Part shown: positions 36,883-45,037 of the stretch, in pieces
How positions within the stretch are numbered: position 1 is the stretch's first letter
How the letters are laid out: every line of letters starts with the position of its first letter
Origin: Xanthobacter autotrophicus
GTDB taxonomy: Bacteria > Pseudomonadota > Alphaproteobacteria > Rhizobiales > Xanthobacteraceae
Direction of reading: 5' to 3'
NCBI RefSeq assembly: GCF_005871085.1
Contig: NZ_VAUP01000035.1
Coordinates: forward strand, 1 to 64,000
Length of the DNA: 64,000 bases
Position numbers and translations under genes: made by a program
The notes under the pieces: model-generated
Told to the model about the DNA's origin: nothing
The model's input: only the letters and a program-made list of their open reading frames with translations
Databases searched by the model: none

Positions 36883-37239
36883 TCAGCGCGTCGGCGAGGG
36901 GACGGCAGGTGCAGGAGCCACCGGCGCGGCGGGCGCGATGCTCTTCAGGCTCACCAGCGGCTTATTCTGCGCGCCGGCCACCGGGATGAGGCGGATGAGC
37001 TCGCCCAGGCGCTCGACGATCTTGGTCTGGATGCCCTCGATGGTCTCGCTCGCCAGCTTGCAGAACACGCAGGCGCCGGTCATCTTCACCATGACCTTGT
37101 TGCCATCGATCTCGACAAGCTCGCAGTCGCCGCCGTCGCGCTTGAGGTTGGGACGGATCTCCTCGATCACCTCGCGGATGATCGCCTCACGCTTGGCTTG
37201 CTGGGTGAGCGGCGCGCGCTCTTCGGTCTCGGCCAACAT
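36883..37239 (-). CDS. nifU: NifU, Nfu-domain-only form
   Basis: The 118-residue protein is only the C-terminal Nfu domain of NifU, with the cluster motif C-V-F-C near residue 57. The IscU-like scaffold and the central 2Fe-2S ferredoxin domain of the full Azotobacter NifU are absent, as in several rhizobial NifU proteins. The C terminus is proline/alanine-rich. It lies between hesB and nifS. Confidence 0.92.
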   Translation of the reverse strand: MLAETEERAPLTQQAKREAIIREVIEEIRPNLKRDGGDCELVEIDGNKVMVKMTGACVFCKLASETIEGIQTKIVERLGELIRLIPVAGAQNKPLVSLKSIAPAAPVAPAPAVPSPTR

Positions 37240-37304
37240 CGCTCTGTCCTCTGTGTAAGTGAGTTCAATCCGTGCGTTCAGGTCCGGCTTTCGGCAAAAG
37301 CCGC

Positions 37305-37625
37305 TCAGCCGAAGGACTTGCCGCAGGAGCAGCTCGAGGTGGCATTCGGGTTTTCGAAGGTGAAGCCGGAGCCCTCCAGGGCCACGACGAAGTCAATGAC
37401 GGTGCCGGCGAGCAGCTCGTGGCTCTGATTATCCACGAACACCTTGACGCCCTCGCGCTCGACCACCGTGTCGTCGGGCTCGGCGTCGCTGACGAGACCC
37501 ATCTTGTACTGGTAGCCGGCGCAGCCACCCGTCTCGACCATGATGCGCAGCCCGCTGACCGGCTGATCGGCGCCCAGGATCGCATCCCGGACCGCATGCA
37601 AGGCGCTGTCGGTCAAATTGATCAT
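37305..37625 (-). CDS. hesB: HesB/IscA A-type Fe-S carrier with full cysteine set
   Basis: The 106-residue protein has T-G-G-C-A-G-Y near residue 33 and S-S-C-S-C-G-K near 98, giving the three A-type cysteines. It is the only one of the three paralogues in the window with a complete set. It is the first gene of the nifU-nifS operon behind a NifA/sigma54 promoter. Confidence 0.95.
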   Translation of the reverse strand: MINLTDSALHAVRDAILGADQPVSGLRIMVETGGCAGYQYKMGLVSDAEPDDTVVEREGVKVFVDNQSHELLAGTVIDFVVALEGSGFTFENPNATSSCSCGKSFG

Positions 37626-37666
37626 CGCTCGACCTTCGCTTGAGAGGTTGCTTCGGCCCTCTGTCC

Positions 37667-37682
37667 AGCAAGCGCCGTGCCA
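37667..37682 (-). promoter_or_regulatory. Sigma54 promoter of hesB-nifU-nifS-nifT-sir2
   Basis: Minus strand TGGCACG-GCGC-TTGCT, a perfect match, 42 bases before the hesB ATG. Confidence 0.92.
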
Positions 37683-37742
37683 GACGGCAACGGACTGATT
37701 TGCCTGAATTTTCAGGATTCGAGCTGTTGCCTTTGCGACGCG

Positions 37743-37758
37743 TGTCTGATTCCGGACA
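37743..37758. promoter_or_regulatory. NifA site between hesB and the gene at 38102
   Basis: Exact TGT-N10-ACA (TGT CTGATTCCGG ACA), 61 bp from the hesB promoter. It could also serve the opposite-facing promoter at 37940. Confidence 0.78.
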
Positions 37759-37939
37759 ACGCCCGCAGCGGGTGCCGGCGCGACTTTCCCTCCGCTCCTG
37801 CGCCGCCGTGCCCCGCGCCGACATTCCGGGCCGGACCTTGAATTTGCGTCATCGGGCGCGGGGACGGGGCCGGTCTCGGCAGCCCGGGGGATGGCCGATT
37901 GTCGCGCTTCGCCGGTGCGCCGGCTGCAATGACGCGGCG

Positions 37940-37955
37940 CGGCAAAGGGCTTGCA
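37940..37955 (+). promoter_or_regulatory. Probable sigma54 promoter of the unknown gene at 38102
   Basis: CGGCAAA-GGGC-TTGCA has invariant GG/GC and a perfect -12 half, 146 bases before the ATG. Confidence 0.6.
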
Positions 37956-38101
37956 TGGGGGACGCGCCTGCCCCCTTGCGCGGGCGGCACGCCGAACGGG
38001 GTTCGGCGGAGAGCGGCGCCTTCGAGCCCACGAAGGTGCGCCCCTGCTCGCGCCCGTCTTAGACCGTCTGAGAGTTGTGTGCTGAACCGGAGACTTTTTT
38101 G

Positions 38102-38689
38102 ATGACTGCGATCGAGAACACCCCCCTGGGCCGGCTGGATAAAGAGGGGCGCCTCCTGAATGCCGTGCTCAAGCAGCCGACCAAGCCTGGCCGCTTCGAC
38201 TTCCGCGGCGACATCGCCCTGAAGTTCCAGCAGCAGGTGGCCGACGAGAAGCGTCCGCCGGAATACACCATGGAACAGGTCATCACCTTCGCCGAGGATG
38301 GCAAGTCCACCATTCCCGTGCTGGCCGGCTACCTGCAGAATTTCGCCTACCTCTCCGACGTGGCGGACGTGTTGGGCGATGCCCTTGCCCCCGACGGCAA
38401 GTACTTCATCTTCTGCAACAATATCGACCTGCTGGCGAAGTATCGCGTCACCTACGGCGAAAAGATCTTCTACGTCCTGCCTTGCGATGAATCCACGGTG
38501 TGGAAGGAGATGACTGACCTCCTGAGCATCGACAAGAACGACATCAAGAAGCTGGACACCGGCGGCAAGACCGACAAGGTGCTCGACGCCGCCCTCGGCT
38601 GGCACGAGGACTACGAGACCATCACCTATGAAAAGGGCGTCTCCATCATGGAGCCGGTGAAGAACCGGAACGCGAATCGTCCGGTCTGA
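38102..38689 (+). CDS. Unknown 195-residue protein, nif regulon candidate
   Basis: No family was recognised. It begins M-T-A-I-E-N-T-P and has the segments D-F-R-G-D-I-A-L-K-F near residue 37, Y-F-I-F-C-N-N-I-D-L-L near 101 and L-P-C-D-E-S-T-V-W near 122. It has no signal peptide or membrane segment. A probable sigma54 promoter and a NifA site lie upstream, and it is divergent from hesB-nifU-nifS. Confidence 0.75.
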   Translation: MTAIENTPLGRLDKEGRLLNAVLKQPTKPGRFDFRGDIALKFQQQVADEKRPPEYTMEQVITFAEDGKSTIPVLAGYLQNFAYLSDVADVLGDALAPDGKYFIFCNNIDLLAKYRVTYGEKIFYVLPCDESTVWKEMTDLLSIDKNDIKKLDTGGKTDKVLDAALGWHEDYETITYEKGVSIMEPVKNRNANRPV

Positions 38690-38710
38690 TCCACCCCTCG
38701 ACCCTGAATC

Positions 38711-38740
38711 GGACCCTCGCCGGCCTCACGGCGAGGGTCC
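38711..38740 (+). terminator. Hairpin after the 38102 gene
   Basis: GGACCCTCGCC pairs with GGCGAGGGTCC around 8 bases, 21 bases after the stop. There is no T-run. Confidence 0.6.
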
Positions 38741-39094
38741 GGGCTCTTGAATGTCGGGCCGTCCCGGATGTCGGTGCCGGAAGCCGACATCGGGAGAGTT
38801 CGGGATAAACTGTTCGGTGCCGGGTGTTCCGTAGCTGGTGTTCGGTACCGAATGCCGGCGCGACCCGGCAGGGTGATCCCTTTTTTGGGACATGTCGTGA
38901 GGGGTCGGTCTCGCGACCAAACGCCCGCCCCCTATTCCTCCAAGACGCGCAAGACGCGCGACCGGAATGACGCGCGACCGGGATGCTGGTCCCTTATCTG
39001 CCGAGCCGCGTCGCTTGAGCGACTCCCGCTCGGGACCAGCCAAAGACCGGGGCCGCTCCTAACATCGACATGCCTGAGACACACTCCAGATGAC

Positions 39095-39135
39095 GTGTCC
39101 CAGATAGCCTGTCCCAAGTGGCCTGTCCCAAGTGG
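39095..39135. repeat. Short tandem repeat of about 14 bp
   Basis: The unit CCTGTCCCAAGTGG occurs twice in tandem (39108-39121, 39122-39135), with a diverged unit before it. It lies in the 500-bp gap 38690-39190, which otherwise holds no convincing gene, and which also carries other short repeats (GACGCGCGACCGG-like near 38955). Confidence 0.6.
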
Positions 39136-39190
39136 CCCGTCCGCAGGTGACGTGCCACCTGATGACAGGCCGCCGGAAGCCGCAGTCGGC

Positions 39191-39649
39191 TCAGACGCCG
39201 CCGCCCTCGTCGGAGCACGAGGTGATTTCGTCGTCGTCGTCCTCCTCCTCCTCGGCCAGGGTCACGCCGGTCACGCAGATGTCGTTATCGATGACGCTCA
39301 AGGCCACCGGCGTCAGGCTGCGGCCCTTGCACGGCCCGTCGATGCACACGCCGGTGCCCAGCTCGAACAGGGCGCCGTGCTTGCCGCACATCAGGCGGAT
39401 GCCGTTGGGGTCGAGGAACTGGTTGCGTTCCCAATCCAGCTTCACCCCGTCATGGGGACAGAGGTTGACATAGCCGAACACCTGCCGGCCCCAGCGGACG
39501 ACGATCAGGTTGAACGGCTTCTCCACGCCGTCCTCGACCTTCATCAGCTCGAAGCCGCGCGCGCGCTGGCTCGGAATGTCGCTCATGGAGCAGACGACGT
39601 AGGCGGTGCCGACCTCGGGCACGTTTTCTTCCGCGATGCTCGGTTCCAT
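39191..39649 (-). CDS. Rieske 2Fe-2S protein, copy 2
   Basis: The 152-residue protein has C-P-H-D-G near residue 74 and C-G-K-H-G near 103, so both Rieske ligand pairs are present. Like the copy at 22223 it has an extra cysteine pair (V-C-I-D-G-P-C) and an acidic tail. The ATG at 39649 is preferred because GAGGA precedes it, whereas the ATG at 39664 has no ribosome site. It lies 11 bp after the flavin oxidoreductase gene, which suggests an electron-transfer pair. Confidence 0.88.
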   Translation of the reverse strand: MEPSIAEENVPEVGTAYVVCSMSDIPSQRARGFELMKVEDGVEKPFNLIVVRWGRQVFGYVNLCPHDGVKLDWERNQFLDPNGIRLMCGKHGALFELGTGVCIDGPCKGRSLTPVALSVIDNDICVTGVTLAEEEEDDDDEITSCSDEGGGV

Positions 39650-39660
39650 CTTGTCCTCGT

Positions 39661-41307
39661 TCACGATGCACTGGTCAGGATCGGGCCCTTGCGGGGACCC
39701 GCGCCAGGGGGAAGACCGTCAACCGCGGCCAGGCCGGCCTCCGCCTTGGCGAGAAGGCGGCGGTTGGCGGCGAGGCAGAAGTCGCGCCAGGCCGCCGCCA
39801 CGTCGCGCAGGATGGTCTGCACATAGTCCTTCGCCAGATGGTGCTCGCCCGGGAAGTTGGACAGGGCGCAGGACGTGCGGTTGAAGGCGACGATGTCGTC
39901 GAGCAGGGTCTGGATGAAATCGCGGAACGGCAGTTGCACGTCGCTCATCAGCGCCGAGCGGCCCTTTTCGACCGGCACGTCGCGCAGATCGAAGGGCAGC
40001 GTGTCCAGCATGTCCACGGCGCGCTCGTAGATGTCCTCGATGGCGCCGAGCATGGCCCGCTGGGTCAGTTGCTCGCGCTGCTGGGTCGCCAGCGCGCGGT
40101 TGAGCCGCACCCGATAGGCCTCGAAGGCCGCATCGTTCAGCGTCGCCACCCAGGCCGAGAAGCGCGCGAGGCTCGCCGCGTTGATCGAGAGCCCCTCGGG
40201 CAGGACCATGTCGTCCTCTTCGCTCCGCGCGCGGGCCAGCGCCCGGTCGATGCGCCGTGCCGCCTCCAGCGCACCCTCCAGATAGCCGGCGCCCTGGGTC
40301 GCGGTCTCCGAGCCGCCCAGATAGAGCCGGCCGTCCCACAAGGGCCGGCGCAGCAGGGGATTGGAAAAGGCCACATGCTCGCCCTGCGGCTCGGCGCGGT
40401 CGCGGGCGGAACAGGTGAAGGGCTCCAGCGCCCAGTCCTGATACAGCTGCTCCGCGCCCTCGGCGGCACTGCCGAACACCTGAGCCATCTGGCTGTCCAT
40501 GAGCATGGGCAGGCCGGCCACGAAGGCCTCCCGCAGGTCCGGCGGGAAGCTCAGGAAGCCGCCCAGCGCCGCCTTGGTGCCGGAGGCATCGCAGGCGTCG
40601 AAGATCTCACCCACCACCGCCTGCTCATGGGTGACGAAGGCGTTGCCCGACTGGCCAGCCTCCCGCCAGAACGGCGCGGTGAAGGCCATCACCACCTTGG
40701 CCTGCGCCGCCATCCAGGTGGGAGCGGCGCCCATGGCATCACGGGTGGCCGAATCCAGATCCGGAGAGAAGCGCACGGTTTCCGCAACGAGGCGCGGCGG
40801 CAGGGCGATCACCACATGGCGCGCCTCAACCGTCAGGAAGGCGTCGTCGACCCGGAAGGTCAGCACCACGTGGTCGCCCTTGTCCTCCACCTTCTGGAGC
40901 ACATGGCCGAGCCGGATTTCATCCTCGCCAAGCCCGTCGGCGAGCGTCGCGACCATCCGCGCCATGCCGCCGGCGATACGCCGTGCCCCGCCATGGACCT
41001 GCTGCGCGAAGCCCTGGGGTGCCTTGTCCGCCTCGGTCAGGTGCAGCACCGCGCCCTCGTCGTGCTGGGCGAAGGTGGACAGGCCCAGCTCCGAGACGAA
41101 GGCGGTGATGAGCGGCTGGGTGTCGGGCCAGAACCAGGTGGGGCCAAGATCCAGCGCCTCCCCGGTGGTGGCCGGGACGGCGGAAAGGATGCGACCGCCG
41201 AGACGGGCGCGCGCCTCGAACAGGGTCAGGCTGCGGTCGGCCTTCTTGAGGCTCCGCGCCAGGGCGAGGCCGCACAGCCCGCCGCCGATGATCGCCGTGT
41301 CCAGCAT
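39661..41307 (-). CDS. FAD-dependent amine-oxidase-family protein
   Basis: The 548-residue protein starts with the FAD motif M-L-D-T-A-I-I-G-G-G-L-C-G-L and L-F-E-A-R-A-R-L-G-G-R, typical of the flavin monoamine oxidase/phytoene desaturase fold, and has the C-terminal FAD contact Y-L-G-G-S-E-T near residue 325. About 200 residues after that are extra and helical. The substrate is unknown. The start at 41307 begins the FAD motif. It is followed directly by the Rieske gene. Confidence 0.85.
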   Translation of the reverse strand: MLDTAIIGGGLCGLALARSLKKADRSLTLFEARARLGGRILSAVPATTGEALDLGPTWFWPDTQPLITAFVSELGLSTFAQHDEGAVLHLTEADKAPQGFAQQVHGGARRIAGGMARMVATLADGLGEDEIRLGHVLQKVEDKGDHVVLTFRVDDAFLTVEARHVVIALPPRLVAETVRFSPDLDSATRDAMGAAPTWMAAQAKVVMAFTAPFWREAGQSGNAFVTHEQAVVGEIFDACDASGTKAALGGFLSFPPDLREAFVAGLPMLMDSQMAQVFGSAAEGAEQLYQDWALEPFTCSARDRAEPQGEHVAFSNPLLRRPLWDGRLYLGGSETATQGAGYLEGALEAARRIDRALARARSEEDDMVLPEGLSINAASLARFSAWVATLNDAAFEAYRVRLNRALATQQREQLTQRAMLGAIEDIYERAVDMLDTLPFDLRDVPVEKGRSALMSDVQLPFRDFIQTLLDDIVAFNRTSCALSNFPGEHHLAKDYVQTILRDVAAAWRDFCLAANRRLLAKAEAGLAAVDGLPPGAGPRKGPILTSAS

Positions 41308-41563
41308 GGATTCAGATCCCCTGCGTGTCGCCTTTTTGGAGCCCTTGCAAGATTCGCGCACAGCCGGAATGGACCGGTTTGTGGCGTCCGTAGCGGGGTC
41401 CACGTCGCATTTCCCGCGATGTGCGACGCATTTCCGACAAGCCCGTGGAAACCTCCGACACGACCGGCCAGCACCGACAGGCCGGCCGGGAAGCGCTTGC
41501 GGACAAGGCTTTGCGGCACCCGGCCGGTACGCGAGGAGGGAGAGCAGGGGACACGACAGCGAC

Positions 41564-41579
41564 TGGCACGAAAATTGAT
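41564..41579 (+). promoter_or_regulatory. Candidate sigma54 promoter before the gene at 41628
   Basis: TGGCACG-AAAA-TTGAT has a perfect -24 half, but the -12 GC is GA. A similar TTGAA variant occurs in front of fdxN at 59840. No NifA site was found nearby. The 320-bp gap 41308-41627 holds no gene. Confidence 0.4.
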
Positions 41580-41627
41580 CAACCAAGGGGACCGTTCGTC
41601 ACACCTGATTGTCTAGTGGAGATTGCC

Positions 41628-42089
41628 ATGATCGTCGCGTCGGAATTCGCAAGCCGCTCCCTCGAGGAGATCAAGGAGCTGCTGGCGGGGGGCACCCTCA
41701 CCGTCTATTCCGTGGCCCGTCCCGTGACCGCCGACCATGCGGTTGACCGCAGCGGCAAGCTCGTCGCCTTCACCTTCGCCACGCCGGCCTTCGGCACCCC
41801 GTCCGAGGACGGCTCCGAGGTGGCGAGCTTCGTCGCCGACGTGGTGAACGCCTCCGACGTGGGCACCCCGGGCTTCGCCCGCGCGGTGACCGCCGACGGC
41901 AAGGTGGTGGCCGACTTTTCCGCCGGCCCCGGCGACCGTGAGATCAAGTTCTCGGAAGTCTCCTTCTCCGCCAACGCGCCTGTGAAGGTGGTGAAGTTCA
42001 AGTTCAACCCCGAAGGCGGCTGGCCCGAGCGCGTCGACTACTACGACGCCCACCCGCGCCCCGGCTACAGCCTGCCCAAGGTGCGCTGA
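41628..42089 (+). CDS. Unknown 153-residue protein
   Basis: Begins M-I-V-A-S-E-F-A-S-R-S-L-E-E-I-K-E-L-L and contains a strand-rich middle (V-A-F-T-F-A-T-P-A-F near residue 45) and the end P-R-P-G-Y-S-L-P-K-V-R. No family was recognised. It is followed by a sulfurtransferase gene 119 bp downstream. A -24-like element lies 48 bases upstream. Confidence 0.65.
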   Translation: MIVASEFASRSLEEIKELLAGGTLTVYSVARPVTADHAVDRSGKLVAFTFATPAFGTPSEDGSEVASFVADVVNASDVGTPGFARAVTADGKVVADFSAGPGDREIKFSEVSFSANAPVKVVKFKFNPEGGWPERVDYYDAHPRPGYSLPKVR

Positions 42090-42208
42090 GCGCTGCGTTT
42101 CGGGCGGCCACAGCGCGCCGACCGTTCCAGGATCGTCTGCCGGGCGCCCTGCCCGGCAGACATTGACAGTACCCGATGTCCGAACCTCGACAGGGAGAGA
42201 CTTGCGTC

Positions 42209-43069
42209 ATGTCCACCGTTCTTCCCGGACCGTTGGTGAGCACCGAATGGCTGGCCGAGCATCTCGAAGCGCCGGATGTGAAGATCCTGGACTGCACCTG
42301 GCTGCATGAAAGCAGCAACATGGACGGGCGCACCCAGTATCGCGGACGCCACCTGCCGGGCTCCGTGCATTTCGATATCGATCACGTGGCCGACAAGTCC
42401 AATCCCCTCCCCCACATGCTCCCCCCGGCCGCCGAATTCGCCAAGAAGGTCGGCCTGCTTGGCATCTCGAACGGTGACAAGATCGTGGTGTATGACCGCC
42501 TGTGTGGCGGCGCGGCCGCAGCCCGCGTGTGGTGGATGTTCCGCATCTTCGGCTATGACGACGTGGCCCTGCTGGACGGCGGCTACGGCAAGTGGGTGAA
42601 GGAAAAGAAGCCGTCCGACATGTCCCCGGTACGGCCGGAGCCCAAGACCTTCACCGCCTCCTTCAATCCCGCCCTTGTCCGCAATCTCGGCGACATGCTG
42701 GCCAATGTGGCCAGCGCGGCCGAGCAGGTCATCGACGCGCGGGGCCCGGCCAAGTTCGCCGGCAGCCAGGACGACGTGTTCCCGGTGAAGAAGAAGGGCC
42801 ACATTCCCGGCTCGGTGAACCTGCCCTGGGGCGACCTCATCGTCGAGGAGACCGGAACGCTGATCGCGCCCGACGCGCTCGCGGCCCGGTTCACCGCCGC
42901 CGGCATCGACATCACCAAGCCGGTGATCGCCACCTGCGCCTCGGGCACCATCTCGGCCGTGGTGCTGCTGGCGCTGTTCATCCTCGGCAACAAGACAGCG
43001 GCGCTCTACGACGGCTCTTGGGCCGAGTGGGGCCTGGCCGAAGACACACCGACGGCGGCCGCGGCCTGA
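42209..43069 (+). CDS. Two-domain sulfurtransferase (thiosulfate/3-mercaptopyruvate type)
   Basis: The 286-residue protein has two rhodanese domains. The second has the active loop A-T-C-A-S-G-T-I-S-A near residue 237, and the first contains C-T-W-L-H and D-R-L-C-G-G near 96. Transfer of sulfur from thiosulfate or mercaptopyruvate to thiols is the family function. The ATG at 42209 has AGGGAGAG upstream. In the nif island it may feed Fe-S or persulfide demand. Confidence 0.9.
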   Translation: MSTVLPGPLVSTEWLAEHLEAPDVKILDCTWLHESSNMDGRTQYRGRHLPGSVHFDIDHVADKSNPLPHMLPPAAEFAKKVGLLGISNGDKIVVYDRLCGGAAAARVWWMFRIFGYDDVALLDGGYGKWVKEKKPSDMSPVRPEPKTFTASFNPALVRNLGDMLANVASAAEQVIDARGPAKFAGSQDDVFPVKKKGHIPGSVNLPWGDLIVEETGTLIAPDALAARFTAAGIDITKPVIATCASGTISAVVLLALFILGNKTAALYDGSWAEWGLAEDTPTAAAA

Positions 43070-43082
43070 CCGGGAGACACCC

Positions 43083-43334
43083 ATGGCCGACCTTCTGCCC
43101 CTCATCAGCGATGGCGAGGAGTTCACGCTCCTCGCCTCGGACGACAACACGCATTTCGTACTTCGGTTCAAGCCGGACGGCCTCACTGCGGATCTTTCCG
43201 GAGAGGACGCGGAGCGCTTTCGCGGTGATTATGAAACCGTGAAGTCTCAATTTCCGGACTGGAGTTCGGATCAATTACTGGCGCAGCTCTGGGACCAGGG
43301 CGGTTACAGTTGGCTCGCAGCTCAGGACGGGTGA
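43083..43334 (+). CDS. Unknown 83-residue protein
   Basis: Starts M-A-D-L-L-P-L-I-S-D-G-E-E-F-T-L-L-A and ends Y-S-W-L-A-A-Q-D-G. It is acidic and not recognised. It lies 13 bp after the sulfurtransferase gene and 5 bp before the next gene, so it is probably in one operon. Confidence 0.62.
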   Translation: MADLLPLISDGEEFTLLASDDNTHFVLRFKPDGLTADLSGEDAERFRGDYETVKSQFPDWSSDQLLAQLWDQGGYSWLAAQDG

Positions 43335-43339
43335 CGCAA

Positions 43340-43657
43340 ATGGCTACCACGCTCATCAAGACCACTTCGGACGGGCGCAAGCTCGAAGTTTCGGGCCTCG
43401 CCATTCTCCTCGACGGCCAGCTTGAATCCTTCGACCTCACCGAGATCAAGCTTCATCCCAACTGCCGCAAGATCTGGTCGGTCCACCCGGAGGCAACCCA
43501 TCTCGCCGGCCGCGTGACCCTGACCAAGGAAGAGGCCGAGCTGGTGGAAAAGGCCTTCAAGGAGGCCGAGGCGGAAATCCTCGCCAGCCCCGCGGCCATC
43601 AACGAGCGGTTCCGCATCGCCATGATGTGGCGCGCCCGCAGCGAAGGCATCGAGTGA
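43340..43657 (+). CDS. Unknown 105-residue protein
   Basis: Begins M-A-T-T-L-I-K-T-T-S-D-G-R-K-L-E-V and is largely helical in the C-terminal half (K-E-E-A-E-L-V-E-K-A-F-K-E-A near residue 64). The single cysteine is in H-P-N-C-R-K near residue 41. No family was recognised. It is followed by a good terminator. Confidence 0.62.
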   Translation: MATTLIKTTSDGRKLEVSGLAILLDGQLESFDLTEIKLHPNCRKIWSVHPEATHLAGRVTLTKEEAELVEKAFKEAEAEILASPAAINERFRIAMMWRARSEGIE

Positions 43658-43694
43658 CGGCATCCGCCGCCGCGTTTGCCACCACTGCATGAGC

Positions 43695-43726
43695 AGCCCG
43701 GCCCGATCTTCGGTGCCGGGCTTTTT
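43695..43726 (+). terminator. Intrinsic terminator of the sulfurtransferase operon
   Basis: AGCCCGGC/GCCGGGCT stem with 12-base loop, followed by TTTTT. Confidence 0.88.
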
Positions 43727-43850
43727 CGTCGGGGCAGGAGCGACTTGTTCCTGAGGCCCAGCAGGGGCCGCACCAGCGCGTTTGCCCGCGCGCCGGCCGG
43801 ACTGATGGGCTGCGATGGGAAGGCGACGAGATCGGGAACCCGATTGGGGG

Positions 43851-43883
43851 CGATGCGACTTGGCCCCCCGATGCGACTTGGCC
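43851..43883. repeat. Two direct copies of a 15-bp unit
   Basis: CGATGCGACTTGGCC is present twice with an 18-bp period, downstream of the nifQ stop. The significance is unknown. Confidence 0.6.
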
Positions 43884-43910
43884 GCCTCAGGGCCGACGCG
43901 GGTCCGGGCC

Positions 43911-44579
43911 CTATTCGGCGGCCTCGGGAAGCGCCGCGCCGTGGATCTGACCGAGCGGCGCGTTGCCGTTGGCGGCGGCGTTGCGGTTGCGGGCGAGGCG
44001 CGATTCCCCGTCCTCCGCACCGAAGCAGACGTGGAATTCGTCGCAATCGGAGCACACCGGCGCCGCGCACAGGGTGAAGCCCTCCGAGCCGCACACCATG
44101 CGGTAGAGGAACTTCTTCCACTTCATGTCCTGCCGGTTTTTCAGCGCCAGCGGCGCGAAACGGCGCGTCATGAGCGCCCGTAGTTCCGCGCGGTCCCTGA
44201 GCCCCAGGTCCTGCCACAGGTGGTGAGGCGACTGACAGCGCCGCGCGATCATGGCGATGAAATGGGTCTGAAGCCGTCCGGCATCGGACGAATAGATGCC
44301 GAGAATGTCGCGGATCGACTGCTCTTCCGCCTCGACGGTGGGCGAACGCCCGTCCATGCGTCGATCGAGCGTATCCACTGCATTGGGAAACAGGATGCGG
44401 GCGAGGTCGAGGAAGGCAGACTTCTCAAGGCCGAGAGCCTCGAGGCAATGGCGCCCGTCCTCTTCCGCCTCCGCAAAGGCGACGGCGACGATGGAGGCCG
44501 CCACATGCGCGTCGAAGGGGTCGCCGGCCGAAGCGGTCGATGAAGCAATCAACCAGTCATAGACCTCTTCGGCGGCCAT
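43911..44579 (-). CDS. nifQ: NifQ, molybdenum-delivery protein
   Basis: NifQ supplies molybdenum to NifEN/NifH during FeMo-co synthesis. The 222-residue protein has the C-terminal C-x4-C-x2-C-x5-C motif (L-C-A-A-P-V-C-S-D-C-D-E-F-H-V-C near residue 175) that binds a Mo-Fe-S cluster, and the M-K-W-K-K-F-L-Y-R segment before it. It is the last gene of the nifH2-D-K-E-N-X operon. A hairpin at 44655-44691 separates it from fdxB. Confidence 0.95.
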   Translation of the reverse strand: MAAEEVYDWLIASSTASAGDPFDAHVAASIVAVAFAEAEEDGRHCLEALGLEKSAFLDLARILFPNAVDTLDRRMDGRSPTVEAEEQSIRDILGIYSSDAGRLQTHFIAMIARRCQSPHHLWQDLGLRDRAELRALMTRRFAPLALKNRQDMKWKKFLYRMVCGSEGFTLCAAPVCSDCDEFHVCFGAEDGESRLARNRNAAANGNAPLGQIHGAALPEAAE

Positions 44580-44654
44580 GGACCCACTCCTTCAACCAAC
44601 GACACCGGCCTGAGACCGGTGCCGAATGGATTTGGCTCAAGCGCCGTGCGGGCC

Positions 44655-44691
44655 GCGGAAGGCCGATGAGCAAAGCCCATCGCCCTTCCGC
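44655..44691 (-). terminator. Hairpin between fdxB and nifQ
   Basis: A 13-base-pair stem with one mismatch around GCGGAAGG/CCTTCCGC. It may attenuate transcription into nifQ. No T-run directly follows on the minus strand. Confidence 0.5.
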
Positions 44692-44722
44692 TTCAAAACA
44701 AATCCGCTATCGGCGGTGGCAA

Positions 44723-45019
44723 TCAGGCCGCAGCCTGCTCATGACCATGAACCTGGCAATTGGCCGGGCAGACGCGCGCGCACGCACCGCAACCGATGCA
44801 GGCGCCCGTGTCGTTCATGACCATCACCTTCTTCTCGACCTCATCGTCCTCGTCATCATCGAGGGAGACGACTTCGCCGTCCTCGTTGATGCCTTTCAGC
44901 GTCATCACGTCCCGGCCGCAGACCTTGAAGCAGCGCCCGCAACCGATGCACTTGCCGGCATCGATATCGAGCAAATAGTCTGGCTGCCAGGCTCGACCAT
45001 CTCGGGTTTCGTTGGACAT
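44723..45019 (-). CDS. fdxB: Nif-specific ferredoxin III (FdxB)
   Basis: The 98-residue ferredoxin has C-I-G-C-G-R-C-F-K-V-C near residue 24 and C-I-G-C-G-A-C-A-R-V-C-P near 74, giving two 4Fe-4S sites separated by an acidic insert (D-D-D-E-D-D-E-V). This is the FdxB type found in nifENX operons, a likely electron donor for cofactor assembly. Confidence 0.96.
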   Translation of the reverse strand: MSNETRDGRAWQPDYLLDIDAGKCIGCGRCFKVCGRDVMTLKGINEDGEVVSLDDDEDDEVEKKVMVMNDTGACIGCGACARVCPANCQVHGHEQAAA

Positions 45020-45037
45020 TTCGAAAAAGCCTTCAGG

